NCBI RefSeq assembly: GCF_016097555.1
Contig: NC_054699.1
Location: 2,253,793 to 2,317,792 of the forward strand
Length of the DNA: 64,000 bases
Direction: 5' to 3'
Source: Gigantopelta aegis
Lineage: Eukaryota > Mollusca > Gastropoda > Neomphalida > Peltospiridae
This document shows positions 34,409 to 46,264 of the stretch, piece after piece. The position numbers and the translations under genes are program-made. The notes beneath the pieces are model-generated. The model made no database searches. It worked only from the letters and a program-made list of their open reading frames with translations, and was not told where the DNA came from. Numbering within the stretch: the stretch's first letter is position 1; each line of letters opens with the position of its first letter.

Positions 34409-34858
34409 GGGTGTATACTACCAAATCAAATCCCATAGACGACAATAGTAACATATGCGGCTAAAACTCCTACCTGCAACGTATCAACCGACATAAACGC
34501 CACGGATATAAATACTACCACCCCTTACACTTAAAGTGAATCAGAAAAAAATGGGGGTCAAGCTGCTCGTTTCTGAGATAACGGGTAGCGTCTATGACTA
34601 CCCTAGTTTCGCACAAAATTCGAGTACTTTTTTTTACAGGTACCCCATACATGTTTCAAGCACAAGGCTACTTGACACATTGGTACTAGATGAAATAAAA
34701 TTGCACATTTATTTTACCCACATGAAACTATTATTTTTTACAACCAACACACTCACATTTATAACCAATCACAGGACTCGTGGTGTTCACTTCTCTATTA
34801 AAAGTTGGGTGCACCTCGAACTTTGACCCAGCTGGAAGTTATTTGGTATAGTACTACC
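34409..34858. mobile_element. TIR element, family H, 450 bp, 4-bp target duplication AGCA
   Basis: It begins 'gggtgtatactaccaaat' and ends 'atttggtatagtactacc'. AGCA lies at 34405-34408 and 34859-34862. The interior matches 28819-29242. Confidence 0.85.
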
Positions 34859-34881
34859 AGCAAGGTCTTTTTGCATATAGG

Positions 34882-35207
34882 GGTGGGTTCTGGCTTGGTT
34901 GAGCACACGCCTAAGGTACTTGGGTCAAAAGATTGAACACCCTTTGTGGACCCATTCTCCAACTGGTTTTAATTGTTTTCCCCCATCCCAACTGGTGCCC
35001 CATGACTGCTGTATGAAAGGTCATGGTATGTACTGTCCTGTTTATGGAAAAGTGCATATAAAAGATCCCTTGCTGCTGATGACAAAATGTAGCTGGTTTC
35101 CTCTAAGACTACATGTCAAACTTACCAAATGTTTGACCTCTAATATATTGATGAATAATTAATTAATGTGCTCTTTTGGTGTTGTTAAACAAAACAAACT
35201 TTAACTC
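34882..35207 (+). mobile_element. SINE, diverged head variant
   Basis: The head 'gggttctggcttggttgagc' and B-box-like 'aagattgaacacc', core 'gcatataaaagatccctt', tail 'aattaattaatgtgctct' and the A-rich 3' end 'aaacaaaacaaac'. The same head variant is seen at 14347. Confidence 0.75.
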
Positions 35208-35224
35208 GATTGCATATAAGCAAA

Positions 35225-36290
35225 TCTTTTCAATGACTATCCCTGCAACAGACTCAAAAGAACTAGCTTTCATAAACAGAGCAAATCACTCCTGAGGCAA
35301 CATGAGGGACGACTCCCAGATAAAATCCATCAAGTTAGTACTGTCAGCTGCATTGCACCATGGGAACCACAATTGGACAATGTAAAGATCTGCACAGTGG
35401 TCCAACACCTCACCTCTGGAGAGGAACACAGTGAACCATACAAATGAGCCCTGACACTGGCCATGATTGATGAACAGTACCCAGAGACATCATGGACACA
35501 GGTATATACGGATGGATCTGCAACAAATGCAGTGGAAAATGAAGGGGCTGGAACATACATCATGGACCCTAGTGGCTACAGAGGAGGCACATTTTCCTAC
35601 AGGGCAACACTGCACAAACTATGCTGCAGAGATTGAAGCTCTCATTCATGCTGCCCACATCATCAGCACCAGAGAGGAGAACTGCTCACATGTCCTGACT
35701 GATGCTCTCTCTCTCTGCTCTCCAGACTCTTGAAAACAACAAGCCTGACATACTTTCAGAAGCCCTACATCCTATCAGCAGTATTAACCAAGTCGTGTTA
35801 CAATGGATCCCTGCTCACTGTGGCATACCAGGAAATGAAAATGCAGACAGACTGGCAAAACTGGGTGCAGCTAAAGAACAGGAAGATAACTGGGTGACAT
35901 ACAAAGAGATGAAATTCCATATTAAATCTCTCTATAGACCTCCCAAACAAACCAATGATTATTACCTGCTGTCCCATCAGGAACAGGTCATCATTTTCCG
36001 ACTAAGGACTGGACACAACAGGCTGAACCAGCATATGCACAAGAGGTTCCAGCTGGTACCTTCTTCCATGTGCTCCTGTGGAGAGCAGAACAGACGACCG
36101 AACATGTCATCCAAGACTGCATAAACCTACAGCAGCTGAGGGAGACTACCTGGACAACTACAACAACTCTCCAGAAGAAGCTGTACGGCACAAGAAGTGA
36201 TCTACAGAGAACAGTATCATTCATAATCACTGCTGGCTTCAACGTGTAGTCAACAAGCAAACAAAAAGAAGCAAATCTTTTCTATATGGA
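35225..36290 (+). mobile_element. LINE 3' end with RNase H domain (I/Jockey-group non-LTR retrotransposon)
   Basis: Plus-strand ORF2 C-terminus. Translations in several frames show VYTDGSAT (first RNase H acidic motif), EIEALIHAAH (second), HVLTDALSL (third) and WIPAHCGIPGNENADRLAK (fourth), followed by IIFRLRTGHNRLN and a CSCG zinc-like tail. The frame changes at least twice: one shift after the first acidic motif and one near 35700. An in-frame stop precedes the domain near 35450, so it is a dead 5'-truncated copy. No reverse transcriptase domain lies upstream. RNase H with this tail is typical of the I/Jockey group; exact clade is inferred. Confidence 0.85.
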
Positions 36291-37059
36291 GGAAATGAAA
36301 TAAAAAGCTTGATATATATATATATATTTTTAATTGGTTTTTATTAGTATGAGATTACAAGTAAAGAGTTAGTCCGAAGCACTGATGAAGAAATAAAACC
36401 AGTTAGGATCTACAGTACATGTACAAACATTTTATTTACACTGTAAACGTTTTACTTTTTAAAACAATCTGAATAATGGTTTCAGTCATTCTATTCACTC
36501 TATCCGATCACACGCAGCACGCCTTCTATATCACTGTACACTCTACACAATCATCGTGTTCACAGACAGGGGCGGATACAAGAGTTTTCTAGAGCGGAAG
36601 AGTAATACTTACAAAACAAAAACAGCACCTACAGTAATAAAAAATAAACTAAATTAGCTAATTATCCACATAACCAAGTTAATAAAAAAACAAACATATA
36701 AAGCACTCATGTAATAAGTAGTGTAATCATGTGATTAATGAATGACATAATTTTTTAGAAAGCGATGTCAGAACATGAAGTGATTCCAGTCTTAGCTCTG
36801 TGCATGTGAAATATTGTAATCGCTTACCAAAATGATGTCATTCATTTCGTCGCCTTCTTCAAGTTACTTTGAAACATTTCAACATTGTTCTTGTTATTCA
36901 TAAAAAAAATTACTATTAATATGGATAATAAAGAAATTATCACACGTGCGAGTCGTACTGAGTTTGTGAAACCCATGTCAGGATTCATGTATTACAATCG
37001 CTCGTACTCGGGCAGTACAAGAATCCTAACACTTGTTTAATAAAATCAGTATGACACAC
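36291..37059. other. Intergenic, no gene recognised
   Basis: A TA run at 36314-36328. 'caggggcggataca' at 36569 may be one end of a TIR element like 52175-52372. Confidence 0.5.
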
Positions 37060-37361
37060 AAGCTTGTCTAAGGTTGACGACAGTCACTTTTCAAACCCTT
37101 GTTTTAGCTTTGTAAACAGCATTCTTAAAATGGAAACATCATGTACCCAGTGTATGGTTATTGTAAGGAGATTCAAAGTGACATTGGAATACTGATGTCA
37201 TTCAGATTCAAAATTAGCTATATTATTACAATGCTTTGCCACATTAAAATAAAAACTGGTCTACTAACCTTGACCCCTGTTAAATTTCTATAAAAATCTT
37301 AAGTTTCAAAAGATGAAAGAAATAAAAAGTACCTTTTATCAAATATATCACATAAAAAAAA
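37060..37361 (+). repeat. Dispersed repeat, family G, copy 1
   Basis: Contains 'gttgacgacagtcactttt', 'gttattgtaaggagat', 'aaaattagctatattatt', 'aatgctttgccacatta' and 'ggtctactaaccttgaccc'. All of these occur in the composite at 62285-63190, mostly inverted. Class unknown. Confidence 0.75.
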
Positions 37362-37922
37362 TTCAGAACAAGCTGTTGTAGCGCACGCCTGTCGTGGGCA
37401 CAAGAGCCGGCCTTGGCAATGCACCCAGGGGAAGCTGAACAAAAGAATATCGGCCTCCCCCACCCAAACCCCCCAATACTTGCTGCTGGTAATAACTTGG
37501 TACTTGGTGATGCCTTGACCAGAAGCTGTCAGGCCCTTTATAAGGGCCCTATGGGCAACCTAGGGAGACACCACAGCATCGTAAAGGTCTAAAATTAACG
37601 AGCTACTCTCGATTCACTAATACCAAAACCTATATTAGCTCGGCCATTTACCTTTCGACCGACCATTCAAAATTGCGCCAAATTCCTTCAATCAAAATTG
37701 CACACCCTTTTCTCTTTGGCATTTAACTGCTCCATTCAAATTCCATAGCACCACCACCACCCCCACCCGCCTGCTACCGATTTGATCGGGCTGCTGGTGC
37801 TCCCTTGCACCTGCCAGTGCAGGCGGTCCCTCCTCTCCTCTCCCCTCCCCCCACCTTTCCTCGGAGGAGCCGGCTGGCTCTTGTGCCCACGACAGGCGTG
37901 CGCTACAACAGCTTGTTCTGAA
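37362..37922. mobile_element. DNA element with 47-bp perfect terminal inverted repeats, 561 bp
   Basis: The first 47 bases (37362-37408, starting 'ttcagaacaagctgttgtag') are an exact inverse of the last 47 (37876-37922). The interior is unusually GC-rich for this window and C-rich on the plus strand, with 'gggccctatgggcaaccta' and C-tracts at 37738-37858. No open frame. I see no clear target duplication. The superfamily is not assigned. Perfect ends suggest recent insertion. Confidence 0.85.
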
Positions 37923-38211
37923 AGTGCACGTAAAATCCTATGACATAAGGTAGTGAATTAAATATTGATGACAATAAATAGTACCGTTATGCACTAACAC
38001 ATTTCTCTAATAAATTATAAGTATATAACTTCACACGCATATAAAACAAATATATATAATATACCTACAAAATAAAAGTGATGGCTGCTGGAGCCTAGAG
38101 GTATAAAACATGTGCAAGCTGCTAGTGAATTAAATATGTTAGATATCCTGAAAACCAAACAAATTTGAAGAAAATCACACAACCGATAAATCAGACTTAG
38201 GCAGGGCTTCT

Positions 38212-38560
38212 AGATTATGGTAGCCCCACTCCCATGGCTAGCGATATTCAATGTTGAGCTAGTACATAACTACTATTGCCATGCCCGATGGCTAGTGAAA
38301 AAAAAAGAAAAAAAAAGTCAATTGTTGCAGTCATCTATTTTTTATATATAAATATCCTGATTCCACCCTACCCCCCATTGTTTGTGTTTTTAAGCTATAT
38401 CTCCTTCTTTAGGTGACATATCTGATTATTACTATTATTTATTAAAATTGTATTAACTTAAAAGTAAAGTAGAGCTAGTAAATTTTTAATCGTGGCTAGT
38501 AAAATTTTTAAATGACTGATCCCATGGCTAGTGGATTTGAAAAACATTCTAGAAGCCCTG
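38212..38560 (-). mobile_element. TIR element, family D
   Basis: It begins 'cagggcttctagattatgg' and ends 'cattctagaagccctg'; same family as 6002-6344. No target duplication is clear. Confidence 0.85.
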
Positions 38561-38597
38561 TCAAAATTTATCTCCTTTTAAAGTTCTTGATTCAGTC

Positions 38598-38692
38598 AAA
38601 TTTATGAAGCCTGTTTTTCTTAAATGCATGTGTTTAAGCATTGTAAACGTATGTAGTTACACGTGTGTAAGACATAAATAGGCTTTGTAAAT
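38598..38692 (+). mobile_element. TIR element, family Q, short copy
   Basis: The ends 'tttatgaagcctgttttt' and 'aaataggctttgtaaatt' are inverted. The interior 'cgtatgtagttacacg' occurs once; compare the expanded copy at 17427-17725. Confidence 0.75.
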
Positions 38693-40088
38693 TCGGTCCA
38701 ATTGTGTCTTAGTGGTAACCAAATAAAGAACAAAATAATCATTTATCATAGTTCATACGTTTTTCTGTGAACTACATTCCATGTCTTTCCATAACATTTT
38801 TTTTTAAAGAATTTTCAAAGATTTGTCAGTGATTATCAATGTATTTACAGTATTTTGATTTCTTGTATTATTTTTATTAGAAAAACTAAAAAACTAAATA
38901 ATCAATAAATATTAATTTTCCATGAAAAATTACACAAATCTGTAATTTCATGGACTGTCCAGAATTTCGAATACCTGCATGAACTGTGCATGAATCGTGC
39001 ATGTGCAGGCCTGTAACAATATAATTTCACATCACATGGACATTAACACGTACAATGCAGTCAAAACTAAATGTCATATAAAACTAGAGATGGATAGTTT
39101 TGTAAACATGTAACATAAACGACACAATATATCACTCTAAGCTATCATAACAAGTCATTTTAACTATTAACATGCATTATTACTGTATATATACACGTAC
39201 TGGCTATAAATAGTTGAATAAATACAGTTACTTGTAAATGCACAAGCCAACAATTGTTTCAAACATTATCACATACACACAGGAAATGTAGGTTTTTTGC
39301 TTACAATCCTAACAACACACAGAATAAACTGAAATAATTTGTCCCTATTACGTATTAGAATTAAGAGTATTAGAAATGATCAGCTCTACTATTATTATAT
39401 TAATAACAAAATGATTTAAAATGAATATAAAATAAAATAAATATATACACAAATTCCTTTAATTAAAAGAGTAGCTTATGTGATGCAGGGATTTCTTCTT
39501 TCATAATTACACAAATTCCATGTTACACAGCAGTGATTACAGGCAAGGGTTTCAGGAACAGTACAAGTCCTTCTCATGTCATCATGATTTCTTAAATAGC
39601 TGTCAGCAAAAATCATAAAACTACTGTAATTTTAAAACATTTATAACATATAAGCTAAAATGTCTTTCAGTGAACTGAATTTGATTAAAAGTGGCTAAAG
39701 TCAAAATATTATTGTGACCATATATATAATTTGTATGAAATGATATATATATATATATACATATATATAAATTATGGGATAATCGACCATATTCATTACA
39801 AGCGTCTTTTGGTGCATTCACATTACACAGGTGGGTTTTTTTTTAACTTATTAAATATTGCCAACATTAATCAATTCTAGCAAATAGTTTTATTTAAACA
39901 ACATGCATTATGAGTGTACTGTACTGAGAAAGCAACACACGTCCTCTTTCGGGAACTTCTTTTTTTGTGCATCTTCTAAGTTCAAGGGAAATAACTCTGT
40001 AAAACATTAGTAAATCACCATGAAAGTAAAACATGATCTGTAACAGTACATGATAAAAGTTATACACAAAATTTCAGCTCAATATATA
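38693..40088. other. Intergenic, 1.4 kb, no gene recognised
   Basis: AT-rich. A TA run lies at 39741-39767. No repeats assigned. Confidence 0.5.
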
Positions 40089-40600
40089 CTCTTAAAAAAA
40101 AGTAGAGGAATTTAAAATGAAAATGTCATTACCAATGATTGGAACAGAGATCAGCTTTCAAAAATGACTGCCTAGAAAACAACAGTCATGGCTACACAAC
40201 CTAACACCCAAACACAGCCGAAAATGTGCACATGCAACATGCAGTAGCCACGTACACATGGGTAGGGAGTCATTTGCGATTTTGACACTTCACGGCGCGG
40301 TCGATACATCTGTTTAAGTAATTACTACTGTTAAGTTTGCTGAATTTCATGATCAATTAACTTTTGCGTGATGTAGCCAATATGTTTAATGTTTCGCCGT
40401 CTGTGATCTGCAAGACTATGGAACAGATACCAGCACACACAAAATCTTGATGATCGACCCCATTTAGGGTGTCCCAACCAACCACATGATTCCAGGATCA
40501 ATTCATCACAACCCAGGTTCTATGAAATCAATCTCAAACAGCGACTCAAATCGCTGCACAGACCAGTCAACCTTTAGTCAAGAGAAAGCAGGAGGTGTGT
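40089..40600 (+). mobile_element. Tc1/mariner-type transposon relic (5' end and HTH region)
   Basis: It begins with a Tc1-like end, 'tactcttaaaaaaaagtag', close to that at 52679. Within 40369-40500, two frames show DVANMFNVSPSVICK and then LWNRYQHT and DDRPHLGCP, the helix-turn-helix part of a Tc1-like transposase (compare the better copy at 48299-49321). A frameshift separates these two pieces and stops follow. No catalytic domain is present. The segment 40220-40290 also matches 53790-53860. Confidence 0.65.
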
Positions 40601-40784
40601 GTTGAAATAGCAGGATATTTTGTCAAAAAACAGGATATTTTTTTAAATGCACACAATTTAACACAAGTTTTTAAAAAGTATTACAATAAGTTATATGAAC
40701 ACTACATAATGTCATGTATACTTGTCAACCTTAGATCGTGAAATTAATAAAAAAATAAAAAATAATAATTCTTCTTTTTTTTAA

Positions 40785-40844
<60 letters not shown>

Positions 40845-42179
40845 TACAACACTGTTCTGACTGGATTTTAAAAAAAATTGCATCGAATCCACATCAGCCA
40901 TACCAGAATTCACTTGAATTTTTTTTTAATCTATATGAAAGAAATGTGAAAAAAATAGTCTTTACCAGAATAATTCTAAATTCATTGATTTGTCAATCAA
41001 GGTTTGGGGCTTGATTTCATTTGCCATGTGATGTTGATCACTTACCAAGTGTCCTTAATAATGGTTTTGTCAATAAATCTATATATATCACTTGAAGTGA
41101 AGACACTGTATATTATAATACTGTTAAACAATCAAATATAATAGACTGGCAGACTAGTAAAAATTCCCACGGGCTAGTACATTTTAGTTAGTTCTGGTGT
41201 GGTGGGCTAGTGAAATATTTTCCATCTGTGCACCCCTGCTGAATGAACCTCATTATTTCAAGCCAATAATTTTTTTAACCAGTGTCATTACACTACCATA
41301 CTAAGGTAAGAATTAAAATCATTGAAACATAAAATGATTTTGCCAGTGAAAGGGACTAGAGTAGTTATCGGTTTTCCCTGATTTTAGCATTTAGCAGCAA
41401 GCAGATAGTTTAAGCTAGTAGGTACAGAGTTTTGATGCTGGCTCCCATCCATAACAAGTTTTAATGGTGCAATGGGGAGGCGACTTTCAACACACCAACT
41501 TGGCCGTCACCGACGATCAACTCCTACCTAGGACAGATGGCCCAGATAGCAGAGATCTGTGCCCAGAACAATTTGCTTGAACCATAAGTCATAATATTAA
41601 TTAAAACAAACACTAGATTTTCATCACATATTTTTTTTAAATGGGGGCGGAATTTAATTTTTTACTTTATTTTTCAGGAGATTGAAAATGCATCACATCG
41701 AGAAATTTTTTTTCCAAAATTAAAAAAATACAGGGGTGGGCCTTTATCCTGGGGCCGGTGGGGCTAAAAACATAGGATTTATTTTATGGTGGTGTTAACT
41801 GGATTCAAGTATGAAAATTATATTAAAATAAAAGTGACCTGCCTCCTCACTCTCAGCAAAACACATCCTTGACAACTGGTATCTTTATAAAATAAAAATA
41901 AAAAAACAACAAAAAAAACAGGCTGTTCACAAATATCTACATTCTGAAACAAACTGTAGAAGCTGTATGATGGGGGATGTGTATCAATGCCAGTATATGC
42001 TTCAAATAAATTTTATAAAAATTGATAAAAAAGTATCCTTTCAAAATCAACATTTTTGATGTATGGTAGTTTTTAAGAGGGTTGGTGGAAGTACTACACG
42101 ACTACAGTTTGTACTCTCATGAAAATGACCACAATTGGGCACAGCTCTTAAACACGTTCAAGCTTAAAGCTTCTGCAAT
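40601..42179. other. Non-coding; includes probable 3' untranslated region of the sulfotransferase gene
   Basis: A TA/CA tract lies at 40785-40845. A scrap resembling family D ('gggctagtgaaatattt') lies near 41205. On the minus strand an AATAAA-like signal (complement 41778-41783) is about 400 bp beyond the stop of the sulfotransferase and is a candidate poly(A) signal. Confidence 0.5.
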
Positions 42180-42906
42180 TTATCTCTTTGTCTGATGTGA
42201 AAAATGACCAGTGTTATCGGTATCTTGGTTCCGTTGAAAATGTTTATAATTTTTCCAATTGTCTTTAGCATTGTCCACATCTTCAAAATCACCACCACCA
42301 TTGTCAACAGACACTACTGTCGGTTGATCCAATGCGGAAGTCTCTTCACGAGCCTTCTTAACTCGCTGGATAAATAGATCCTTAGCGAACTGGTAAAGGA
42401 GAATGTCATTAGTGTTCCTCTCGATAAGTTGTTTTTTTTGTCGCTCAGAAATTCTCGCCCTCTTGCTGGAAGTGCTGTTATACTGGAGAAAGTTGCCCAT
42501 AAACTTCAGATTGAAAGTGTGTTCGAATAAAAACTGTGTGTCTTTTTGATACTCGGTCAAACCAAAAAACGCCATATCCAAGAGGTTTGCTTTAGCACTT
42601 TCCAGCATTTTCTCATCTCTCACTTTCTTATCCATGCCGGTGGTGTTGTAACAATTAACGACGCTAAGATTGGCCAACATCCTGGTCTGGCGGTCGTGGG
42701 CCAAGTTGTACGGACACTCCAGGAACTCATCTAGAGACACATCCGACCAATCAACATCTTCGTAACACACTGGCACCTCTTCCAGAGTTGCCTCCCTTCC
42801 ATTGCACATGAGGTGGGCAGTTTTCCAGGTGGCACCTCGACGTACATGCATATATTCACTGACGTAACGCTTTATCGGATCCCGCAAGATGGTCACGTAA
42901 TAATAC
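42180..42906 (-). CDS. HS6ST: Heparan sulfate 6-O-sulfotransferase, exon 2 (C-terminal)
   Basis: It encodes residues 167-408 (end) of a 408-residue protein, close to the 411 of human HS6ST1. It starts with YYYVTILRDPIKRYVSEY, the 3'-phosphosulfate-binding (PAPS) motif of HS6STs. Then follow RRGATWKTAHLMCNGR, CPYNLAHDRQTRMLANLSVV and AKANLLDMAFFGLTEYQ, all characteristic of the family, and a charged C-terminus. NLS, NTT and NST are possible N-glycosylation sites. The acceptor is 'ttttcag' before 42906; the first base completes the codon split with exon 1. The real protein does not start at the GTG near 42896. The enzyme transfers sulfate from PAPS to the 6-O position of glucosamine in heparan sulfate, in the Golgi. 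Confidence 0.93.
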
Positions 42907-43088
42907 CTGAAAACAAGAAGACAATTTTACTAGTACTTATAATCACTTTGGCATGCATCAACAAAACAAGCCTTATACTATGAGCACAAACTAGAAATTG
43001 TAAAAAATGTCCGGTCTGTTTACACTGTTTGGTACTATTCAAATCATCATTTCAAAAACCCCAACCATATATTATTCTTTATAGTACA

Positions 43089-43362
43089 GGGGTGGGACGT
43101 AGCCCAGTCGTAAAGCACTCACCTGATGCATGGTCTTGTTCCAGCCAGTGCACCATGACTGCTATATTAAAGACTGTGGTATGTGCTATCCTGTCTGTGG
43201 CATGGTGTATACAAAAGATCCCTTGCTACTAATGGAAAAAACGTAGAGGGTTTCCTCTCTAAAACTATATGTCAGAACTATCAAATTGTTGACATCCAGT
43301 AGCTGATGAACAATATATCAATGTGCTCTAGTGGTGTCATTAAACAACACAAAAACTTTAAC
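43089..43362 (+). mobile_element. SINE family B (in the intron)
   Basis: The head 'gacgtagcccagtcgtaaag', core and tail are present. The B-box region is shortened by a deletion ('gatgcatggtcttgttccag'). Confidence 0.85.
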
Positions 43363-43563
43363 TTTTCATTATTTTAAACTGCATAATAACTTGGGTTAGT
43401 GATATTTAATATTTCACATGGTACAATGCTAAAAAAGAAAAGAAAAAGAAAAACGTATTGTTACTGGTACGATCTTCATTATAACATTTTAAGTTGATTA
43501 GTATTTCTAAGAAATCATCACGTCATGTTTTTAAAACTGAATGTAAAGTGAATTTAGTTTTAT

Positions 43564-43751
43564 CACGGCTAGCGCTAGGTGAGCAAAACATTTCGCCAAA
43601 TTATCTAAAAACAAAAGGAGGTAAAACCCAGTTATTTTCCAACAAAACATCAATTGTTACTTGAAATTTTTTCGCCAAATTAAAATAAAATTCACCAATT
43701 ATTTCTAGAATTCGCATTTGACGAATTTGGCGAGTGGCAGAGCTAGCCCTG
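43564..43751 (-). mobile_element. TIR element, family E (in the intron)
   Basis: It begins 'cacggctagcgct' and ends 'gcagagctagccctg', with 'caattatttctagaattcgc' in the interior. TTTAT on both sides suggests a short target duplication. Confidence 0.8.
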
Positions 43752-43977
43752 TTTATTGACAAAACGGTCTCACCAGTTGCACCAAATCCAGCCCACTGAC
43801 ATGGAGTCGTGATGGACCCTATTATATATAGTCTTGTTATTGGACAGTGGAAATGAATAATCTGAAGCGGAATGCTATTCATGATTGTTCTGAATACAAT
43901 GAGTGGCACAAACAGCTGAAGTGGATAGATCAATAAAACGTAGATCTACAGGTTGAACTAGTTATTTATAACAGAAG

Positions 43978-44035
43978 ATATTTTGATTCAAAATTCGTAA
44001 GTGGCAAATTTGGCGAGTGTCAGAGCTAGCCCTGA
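43978..44035 (-). mobile_element. TIR element, family E, fragment
   Basis: Only the right end survives ('aatttggcgagtgtcagag' then 'ctagccctg'). Confidence 0.7.
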
Positions 44036-44562
44036 ACAGTATGTAGGTTTATCATTTTCCATCAGACGTATAATTTCCACTGTTAAAATACATAAATTAC
44101 TTCAAGTACTACAGGACTTTTCATTTAAAATATGCAGATGGACTAAAAACAGATTTTGAGGGTCAAGACGGGATGCTTCTAACTGACCGAGAACAACTCA
44201 TTTTGGATGAGCCTCGGACAAACATTTTCTGTATATTACACTTTATTAAAGTTATTCAATTGATATGTCCCATTTTTATGTTCAGTCTTCTTCTCCCTGT
44301 TGAAATTACACTTGTACCAGCCCTCTGCATTGTGGCTTATTTTGTCACATATGCAATATTTTTTTTTCATCTGGCGACTAAAACATTTCATACTATCTGT
44401 ATAAAAAATAGAAGTAGGCGATATCTGGCTCCTAGATGGAAAAGTTAACATTGAGGACTATGTACACTATCCACTGTGTTGCTCTTCCATATAAAACTTA
44501 CATATCAATTAGTTCTAGATGGATGCACACAGGAAGTTAATTTTTAAGAAGACGTAAACAGG

Positions 44563-44738
44563 GGTAGCTCTGGGTGAACACAAAGTTACGCCAAATTATC
44601 TATTAAACTTCAAAAATGGCAGAAACCAGTGATTTTATAATGAAATGAAATGTAGTAAAATTATTTCGCCACCTGAAAATAAAATTTGCCAGTTGTTTTC
44701 AAAATTGGCAATTGCCGAATGCCAAAGCTAGCACTGCT
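44563..44738 (-). mobile_element. TIR element, family E (in the intron)
   Basis: 'caggggtagctctgggtg' to 'gccaaagctagcactg', about 176 bp. Confidence 0.75.
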
Positions 44739-45342
44739 TAAAGATAAAATTTGTGTAGGACAAAATACAAGAAAATTAATATAATATTATAAACATTAAG
44801 CTTCTAACAGTTTAAATAAGTCTGAGAAAACATGAATATTATGTCATGACAGCTCATCAATTCATTAAAGTATCTATTATTTTTGTCAACTTAAAAAAAC
44901 AAATTGTAGATGGACAATTTTCAACATTATTTTGTTGCTAGGCAAGCACGAGCAATTGCTGCCTTAAAACACAAGGCCTGTACTACAACGATGCAAAGAG
45001 TGATAGCTTCATTCGTGAGTCGCTCGCATAAGTATAGTTTGCCTAACCCATTTTTCATTTGCGCATTGTGATATAATATACACTACATCATTTACATAGT
45101 CATGACGTGTTACCTCAGTTTTGGCATAACCCATAAATGGTTTATGCACATTTTCAATTCTCAGAGGTCTGCTACAAACGTCAAACATCGGCTTATTGTG
45201 GCATTACACCAGGAATCTTTGACACCCAGTAGTAAGCAGCCATTCCATATTTTCACTATAGTTATCACTCATAGCAGAGATCGATCATAACCGTTCAAAT
45301 GTCCGTCTAATTCTCGAACAACAGAGTACTCAGGCCAAGAAA

Positions 45343-45667
45343 AAAGTATGTTTTGTTTAACGACACCACTAGAGCACATTGATTAATTAATCATTGACTA
45401 TTGGGCGTCAAAACAAAAAAATTAGTAATTCTGACACGTAGTCAATTGAGGAAACCTGCTACATTTTTCCTAATGCAGCAAGGGATCTTTTATATGCACT
45501 TTCCCCACTGATAGGAAAGCACATACCACGGCCTTTGACCAGTTGTGGTGAACTGGTTATAACGAGAAAAAAAAACAATGATCTGGATGGATCCACCAAA
45601 GTGGTTCGATCCTGCGACACAAGCATATCAAGCGAGCGTTGAACAGACTGAGCTAAATCTCGCACCT
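45343..45667 (-). mobile_element. SINE family A, full length (in the intron)
   Basis: 'ttgtttaacgacaccacta' through the core 'gggatcttttatatgcac' to the head 'ctgagctaaatctcgcacc'. It lies about 100 bp from the exon 1 donor. Confidence 0.85.
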
Positions 45668-45764
45668 AGGGATAACAAGCTGAAAAGTGTTAACATAATA
45701 CAGAAGCCCCAACACTGACCGCAAGACAAATAAAAGTAATAATAATTAATTAATAATAGTTAAC

Positions 45765-46264
45765 CTTCTCTTTCTTTTCATGTGTTCCTTTTTGTCCATT
45801 ATGCTGGATATACAGGCTGTCAGCTCTGTCCAATCGGCATGCACGCCACATGGCCAACCCGTAGTAAAGCGACTAAATAACCAAATCCTTCTTTTCCGTG
45901 TTATACAGTCACAATGCCTCTTTCTCGATGGACCCTGCCGTTTGTAACAGACACATGGGGGGTCGGTGTCCAAATTCACCAAATGTTTCCCAAAGGTCGA
46001 CCCCCCAGTCTTCTGGATATGAAGGAAAACAATAACATCTTCCTCCTCAAAGTGCAGGTCGTAATCTTTATCGACGTGGTGTTCTGGAAAAGTGTGCTTG
46101 TTGTTACTTCCTGCCAAATACGCATCGAGGTCGCTTTTATAGACGGGTGCCGCGGTTCTGCCCGTGAGAGCACATTTGTTATCAAAACAAAAGTATCCCA
46201 TGAAAATAATGGAGCCGAGGGACACGACGGAAAGAACGAGAAGTGCGAGTTTCCACGACTTCAT
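45765..46264 (-). CDS. HS6ST: Heparan sulfate 6-O-sulfotransferase, exon 1 (N-terminal)
   Basis: It encodes residues 1-166 plus two bases of codon 167. Residues 8-25 form a hydrophobic signal-anchor expected of a type II Golgi enzyme. A stem follows to about residue 75. VIVFLHIQKTGGSTFG (78-92) is the 5'-phosphosulfate-binding loop shared by HS2ST/HS6ST. IWLFSRFTTGWPCGVHADW (127-145) is a strong HS6ST signature in the substrate region. The start at 46264 is chosen because it gives the anchor directly. Exon 1 plus exon 2 is 1227 bases, exactly 409 codons with stop. The open frames on the opposite strand here are shadows. Confidence 0.93.

Larger units (their letters stand above)
42907..45764 (-). 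other. Single intron of the sulfotransferase gene, 2858 bp
   Basis: Donor 'agaag|gttaac' at 45764 and acceptor 'ttttcag|gtatt' at 42907 give a clean in-frame join after residue 166. The intron holds a SINE B, three family E copies or fragments and a SINE A. The remainder (for example 44040-44560 and 44740-45340) shows no further feature. Confidence 0.88.

Noticed and set aside
35330-36260. Minus-strand frames opposite the LINE
   Set aside because: Shadows of the RNase H region on the plus strand.
42546-42734. Small plus-strand frame opposite HS6ST exon 2
   Set aside because: Shadow of the real coding strand.
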